Source: a virus
Virus record (IMG/VR): IMGVR_UViG_3300037488_002617
Location: 1 to 33,988 of that record
Reading direction: 5' to 3' (one strand)
Length of the DNA stretch: 33,988 nt
Positions 30,506 through 33,988 of the stretch are shown here, piece by piece. Positions within the stretch are counted from its first letter, which is position 1. Each line of letters starts with the position of its first letter. Below the pieces are notes generated by a model. It saw only the letters and a list, made by a program, of their open reading frames with translations. It was not told the origin of the DNA and searched no databases. Made by a program: the position numbers and the translations under genes.

Positions 30506-33043
30506 ATGCCCTGGTGGGTCGTCGCGCTGCAGATCATCGGCTACCTTGCTTCGACCTATTCGATCATCAAGTACCTGGCGACTCCGTTCAACTCCCCCAA
30601 GGCGTCGGGCCTGTCGGACTTCACGATCCCCACGGCAGACGCCAGTCGCGCGATCCCCGTGATCTTCGGCACCGCGAAGCTCACCGGCGCCAATGTGGTC
30701 GCTTACGGGGACTTCGGTTCCTTCGGCTTCAGCGCGGAGGGATCGAAGGGGAAGCCGGTCGGCTACTACTACTTCCTCGGCATGGACCTGGCTCTGTGCA
30801 TGGGTCCGGTGGATGCGGTGCACTACTGCACCTTCGAGGACAAGAGCGCAGGGTTCACGCACACGTTTGAATCGAACGACCTGGGGAGGTTCGTCGCGAA
30901 CAACGTCGAGCTCTGGGGCGGCCAGAAGTCCGGTGGCGGGGTCCAGGGCGAGATCGATGTCTACTACGGCACCGCCCACCAGGCCGCGGACCCCTACGTG
31001 AAGGGCTGGACGAGCCCCGACTACCCCACGATGCCGGGGATCTGCCACGCCGTGTTCCGCAACCTGGGCGGGGAGTACTCACCGTACGAGACCGCGGTTC
31101 CGGGCCGGTTCTACTTCGGCGGGTTCTACTGGGGCAATCAAGCGTACGTCAAGCCGGTGTCGTTCGTGATCGAGCGGTGCCCCAACACCCTGGGCCTGCC
31201 CTGGGGCCTCCACTACACGTCGTTCGATGCTCCAGGCTGGGGGCACGACGCGAATCCAGCCTGCATCCTCTACGAGATCCTCACCGACACCACCTGGGGC
31301 CTGAGCCTCTCGGCATCCATGATCGACGCTGACAGCTTCCGCGCGGCCGGGCTCACCCTCGCGGGCGAGAAGTTCGGCATGTCGATGATCCTCGAGAAGC
31401 AGTCCGCCGCGAACGAGCTGATCGCGGACATCCTGCGGCACATCGATGGAGAGCTCTACGCCGACCCCGAGACGGGGAAGCTGGTGCTCGGCCTGGTGCG
31501 CGCGCTGAGCGCCGAGCAGATCGCCGCCCTTCCGGTCTTCGACGAGTCCAACCTGTCCAACGTCGAGTTCACCAGGGGCTCGTGGAGCGAGACGTACAAC
31601 ACGGTGAAGGTCAACTACATCTCCCGCTTCGACAACTTCACCGCGCGCGTCGCCCAGTGGCAGAACCTGTCGAACCTCCAGAAGCGCGGCGGGGAGCTTG
31701 TCGTGCTGCAGGTCGACTTCGAAGGCGTCGCCACGGGTGGCATGGCCTCCCAGATTGCCGCGCGCATGCTGAAGGGGGCCTCGTATCCGTTCGCCAAGCT
31801 GCGCCTGTTCGCCAACCGGCAGGCCTGGAAGCTCCGACCCGGCGCCGCCATCAAGGTGAACTGGCCCGCGTTGGGGATCACGGGGATGGTCTGCCGGGTG
31901 GTCCGCCCCGCGAGCGGGGAGCTGGTCAACGGGGAGATCAGCCTCGACGTGATCGAGGACATGTTCTCCTTCGCCGGGACGGGATTCAGCGATCCCGGGC
32001 CCACCGAGTGGGTCGACCCGATGACCCCTCCGACGCCGGCGACCGCCGAGGCCTTGGTGGAGGCGCCTTACCAGATCGTGGGTGGTCCCGGGCGGCACGT
32101 TCTGTCCCTGGCGGCGCGGTCAAGCCTGGTAGTGAGCGGATTCAAGGTTTTCTCCGACGAGGCGGGCGGTACAGACTACGTCCAGACCAACTCGGTCGGT
32201 GGCATGACTCCCACGGGCGTGCTGGCCGGCGCATGGCCGGCCAACACCGCTTCCCTGGACGCCACCGGCTTCTCGGTCACGGACCTGCTGGACTCGGCCG
32301 GGTTGGCGTCGACCACCTCCGACGGTCTCTATCAGGGTGTGAATCTCGCCCTGATCGACAACGAACTCATCTCCTGGCAGACGATCTCGGCGCCGGGAGA
32401 GACGAGGCAGATCACGAACGTGCTGCGTGGGGTCCTGGACACCGTCCCGGCGTACCACGCCAGCGGCGCCAGGGTCTGGTTTCTGACGGACGGGCCGAGC
32501 GGGAACTGGACGAACCCTGAGACGCCCTACTCCACCGACCGGACGATCGCGGCGAAGCTCCTGACCTTCAATCCCCGTGCCGTCCTGGCCATCGCCGACG
32601 CCGCGCGGATGACGCTGGCCCTCGCCAGCAGGGCGTTGAAGCCGCTTCCGCCTGGGAAGGTTCGGCTCAGCAGCGTGCTTCTTCCGGGCGGATCCGCCTG
32701 GCCGGACGGCGTGATACTCACTGACCCCGGCAACATCTCCTGCGACGTAGTGGTGACCTGGGCGCACCGCCACCGGGTGGACCAGGCCGCAGCCGGCGTG
32801 GTCGTGAGCCAGGATGCAGACAACTACTCCGCCGCGCCGGAAGGGACCTACACGATCCAGGTGCGGGTCGATTCCGCGTTGAAGCGCACGGTGACGGGCA
32901 TCACCGGGACGACTTGGACCTGGACCACTGCGATGCAAAGCGCTGACGGCGCCAACCTCTACAGTTGGGGCGCAACCATCAGCATCATCCCGGTCAACGG
33001 TTCGCTGTCCGGAATCGCACAGGTGCGAGGATTCCTCCTGTGA
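30506..33043 (+). CDS. Tail tip/host-specificity protein, gpJ-like
   Basis: 845 residues. A short hydrophobic stretch (WWVVALQIIGYLASTYSIIK) precedes YLATPFNSPKASGLSDFTIP, then ASRAIPVIFGTAKLTGANVV and YYYFLGMDLALCMGPVDAVH, a pattern of tail-hub/tip proteins of the lambda gpJ superfamily. The middle contains NLSNVEFTRGSWSETYNTVK with GGMASQIAARMLKGASYPFA, shared by these hubs. The C-terminal 250 residues are strand-rich and possibly receptor binding. It follows the BR0599-like gene and precedes the endolysin. Confidence 0.85.
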   Translation: MPWWVVALQIIGYLASTYSIIKYLATPFNSPKASGLSDFTIPTADASRAIPVIFGTAKLTGANVVAYGDFGSFGFSAEGSKGKPVGYYYFLGMDLALCMGPVDAVHYCTFEDKSAGFTHTFESNDLGRFVANNVELWGGQKSGGGVQGEIDVYYGTAHQAADPYVKGWTSPDYPTMPGICHAVFRNLGGEYSPYETAVPGRFYFGGFYWGNQAYVKPVSFVIERCPNTLGLPWGLHYTSFDAPGWGHDANPACILYEILTDTTWGLSLSASMIDADSFRAAGLTLAGEKFGMSMILEKQSAANELIADILRHIDGELYADPETGKLVLGLVRALSAEQIAALPVFDESNLSNVEFTRGSWSETYNTVKVNYISRFDNFTARVAQWQNLSNLQKRGGELVVLQVDFEGVATGGMASQIAARMLKGASYPFAKLRLFANRQAWKLRPGAAIKVNWPALGITGMVCRVVRPASGELVNGEISLDVIEDMFSFAGTGFSDPGPTEWVDPMTPPTPATAEALVEAPYQIVGGPGRHVLSLAARSSLVVSGFKVFSDEAGGTDYVQTNSVGGMTPTGVLAGAWPANTASLDATGFSVTDLLDSAGLASTTSDGLYQGVNLALIDNELISWQTISAPGETRQITNVLRGVLDTVPAYHASGARVWFLTDGPSGNWTNPETPYSTDRTIAAKLLTFNPRAVLAIADAARMTLALASRALKPLPPGKVRLSSVLLPGGSAWPDGVILTDPGNISCDVVVTWAHRHRVDQAAAGVVVSQDADNYSAAPEGTYTIQVRVDSALKRTVTGITGTTWTWTTAMQSADGANLYSWGATISIIPVNGSLSGIAQVRGFLL

Positions 33044-33579
33044 TGACCGACGAGCAGATCCTCGCCGACGTCCTCGAGCGCGAGGGCGGCTTCTCTGACC
33101 GCGCCGACGACCCGGGCGGGGCGACCAACCACGGCATCACCCGCCAGCGCCTGTCCGAGTGGCAGGGGCGTCCGGCGAGCGTGGCCGACGTGCGCGCCCT
33201 GTCGGTGGAGGAGGCGCTCGCGATCTACCGGAGCTGCTACATCCAGGCGCCCGGGCTCGGCAAGGTGCTGGACGACGACCTGCGCGCCCTGCTCGTGGAC
33301 TGCGCGGTCCTGCACGGGCCCCGGAACGCCGTGCGGTTTCTCCAGCGCGCCCTGGGCGTGGCGGACGACGGACTCTTCGGCGAGATCACCACGGCAGCGC
33401 TCTGGCGGCAGGACAAGCGGCGCCTGCTCTGGCTGGTCTTCGCTGAGCGCGTGATGTTCCTCGGGCGGATCGTCACCGATAACCTGACCGACGCCGACCG
33501 CGACGGCATCCCCGACAACACCGAGTTCGCCAAGGGTTGGCTGGCGCGCGTGGGCGCGATGATGAAGGAGGCGGCGTGA
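33043..33579 (+). CDS. Endolysin, GH108-like with peptidoglycan-binding C-terminus
   Basis: 178 residues. The start, ILADVLEREGGFSDRADDPG, followed by GATNHGITRQRLSEW, is the GH108 muramidase signature; E in LEREGG (about residue 10) is the expected catalytic acid. The later region, FLQRALGVADDGLFGEITTA, is a peptidoglycan-binding domain of PG_binding_3 type. No signal peptide is present, so export would need a holin; none is seen next to it. ATG 33043 is chosen because it overlaps the tip stop; a TTG-type extension upstream to 32965 is inside the tip gene. Confidence 0.85.
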   Translation: MTDEQILADVLEREGGFSDRADDPGGATNHGITRQRLSEWQGRPASVADVRALSVEEALAIYRSCYIQAPGLGKVLDDDLRALLVDCAVLHGPRNAVRFLQRALGVADDGLFGEITTAALWRQDKRRLLWLVFAERVMFLGRIVTDNLTDADRDGIPDNTEFAKGWLARVGAMMKEAA

Positions 33580-33988
33580 TGGGCATTGGCGTTGGTATAG
33601 GAGTGGGGTTGGACGATATGAAGGCGCGGCCAGGCGCGGAGCCGCCGGCAGAGACCATCGTTCGCACCGCGTTGGGAACGGTGGTTGGGGCTGGTCTTGT
33701 CCTCACCAAGACCGGTGTGAACGTCGCGGCGGGGTCGTACCTGTTCGTGTCGGTCGGGACGCACAATGAGCGGGAGCTTGGGTTCGACGTGAGCTGTATA
33801 GCACTCAACGGGACCGCCGATTTCGCAATCGTCCCGTTCAACCCAGAATTTCAAAACGAGCTTACGACGCCGCATTACGCGATGGGTTATATGGTTTACC
33901 GCCGCTGTCCGACCGCCATCGTGAACGGGACCGTGCGGATCGACTTCGTAGAAAGCGGTCAAGGGGCTGGTGACTCTCCGTGCCTCAT
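33579..33988 (+). CDS. Partial gene, unknown beta-rich protein
   Basis: Frame open from ATG 33579 (overlapping the endolysin stop, TGATG) to the end of the window with no stop, at least 136 residues. It starts with an unusual Gly/Val/Ile repeat (MGIGVGIGVGL), then strand-rich sequence (YLFVSVGTHNERELGFDVSC; VNGTVRIDFVESG) suggesting a beta-structured virion or lysis-region protein. The codons look less GC-biased than the neighbours (for example CAATTTC, AATTTCAAAACG). Not recognised. Confidence 0.6.
   Translation, partial: MGIGVGIGVGLDDMKARPGAEPPAETIVRTALGTVVGAGLVLTKTGVNVAAGSYLFVSVGTHNERELGFDVSCIALNGTADFAIVPFNPEFQNELTTPHYAMGYMVYRRCPTAIVNGTVRIDFVESGQGAGDSPCL

Overview
The window is a stretch of a temperate tailed-phage genome of the siphovirus (lambda/HK97-like) type. 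It is GC-rich, and genes are packed on the + strand with constant ATGA, GTGA or TGATG start/stop overlaps. The host cannot be named from the sequence. The captured half tRNA-Arg(CCU) gene, Shine-Dalgarno-led genes and a minus-strand exported protein that looks like a small beta-barrel point to a GC-rich, probably Gram-negative bacterium. Genuine phage genes flank the attachment site on both sides, so this is the free or circular phage form, not an integrated prophage.

Layout. (1) 1-4565, modification and packaging: a zinc-finger/ParB/DNA-methyltransferase fusion whose 5' end runs through a G10 tract, small terminase, a DUF4031-like gene, and large terminase. (2) 4575-5956, lysogeny: an XRE-type regulator probably made from a leaderless mRNA, a tyrosine integrase, and an attP made of a host tRNA promoter plus the 5' half of tRNA-Arg(CCU), followed by a hairpin covering the next ribosome binding site. 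(3) 5956-13468, early/replication operon: small unknown genes, a ParB-like protein, zinc-binding proteins, a PD-(D/E)XK nuclease of DUF1064 type, a degenerate VRR-NUC-like protein, and a winged-helix replication initiator with iteron-like repeats and an alternating purine/pyrimidine palindrome inside its gene (candidate origin). An exported Fn3-like protein ends the block. (4) 13483-14237: a 138-bp element present twice, 581 bp apart, each copy 35 bp upstream of one member of a paralogous gene pair. (5) 14237-20730, head: gpW-like adaptor, portal, spike-base-like protein, a fused prohead protease-major capsid gene with a strong internal start, and head-tail connectors. (6) 20753-33043, tail: tail tube, chaperone pair with a possible -1 frameshift, a lone minus-strand cargo gene, tape measure, carbohydrate-binding tail protein, distal tail proteins and a gpJ-like tip. 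(7) 33043-33988: GH108 endolysin and a gene cut by the window end.

The late genes follow the lambda order (terS-terL / W-B-C-E-FII-U-V-G-T-H...J), but the lysogeny and replication blocks sit between the large terminase and the gpW/portal genes. The most unusual signals are the G10 tract in the methyltransferase start, the attP in which integrase codons, tRNA promoter and half tRNA coincide, the duplicated 138-bp leader element, and the candidate origin inside the initiator gene.
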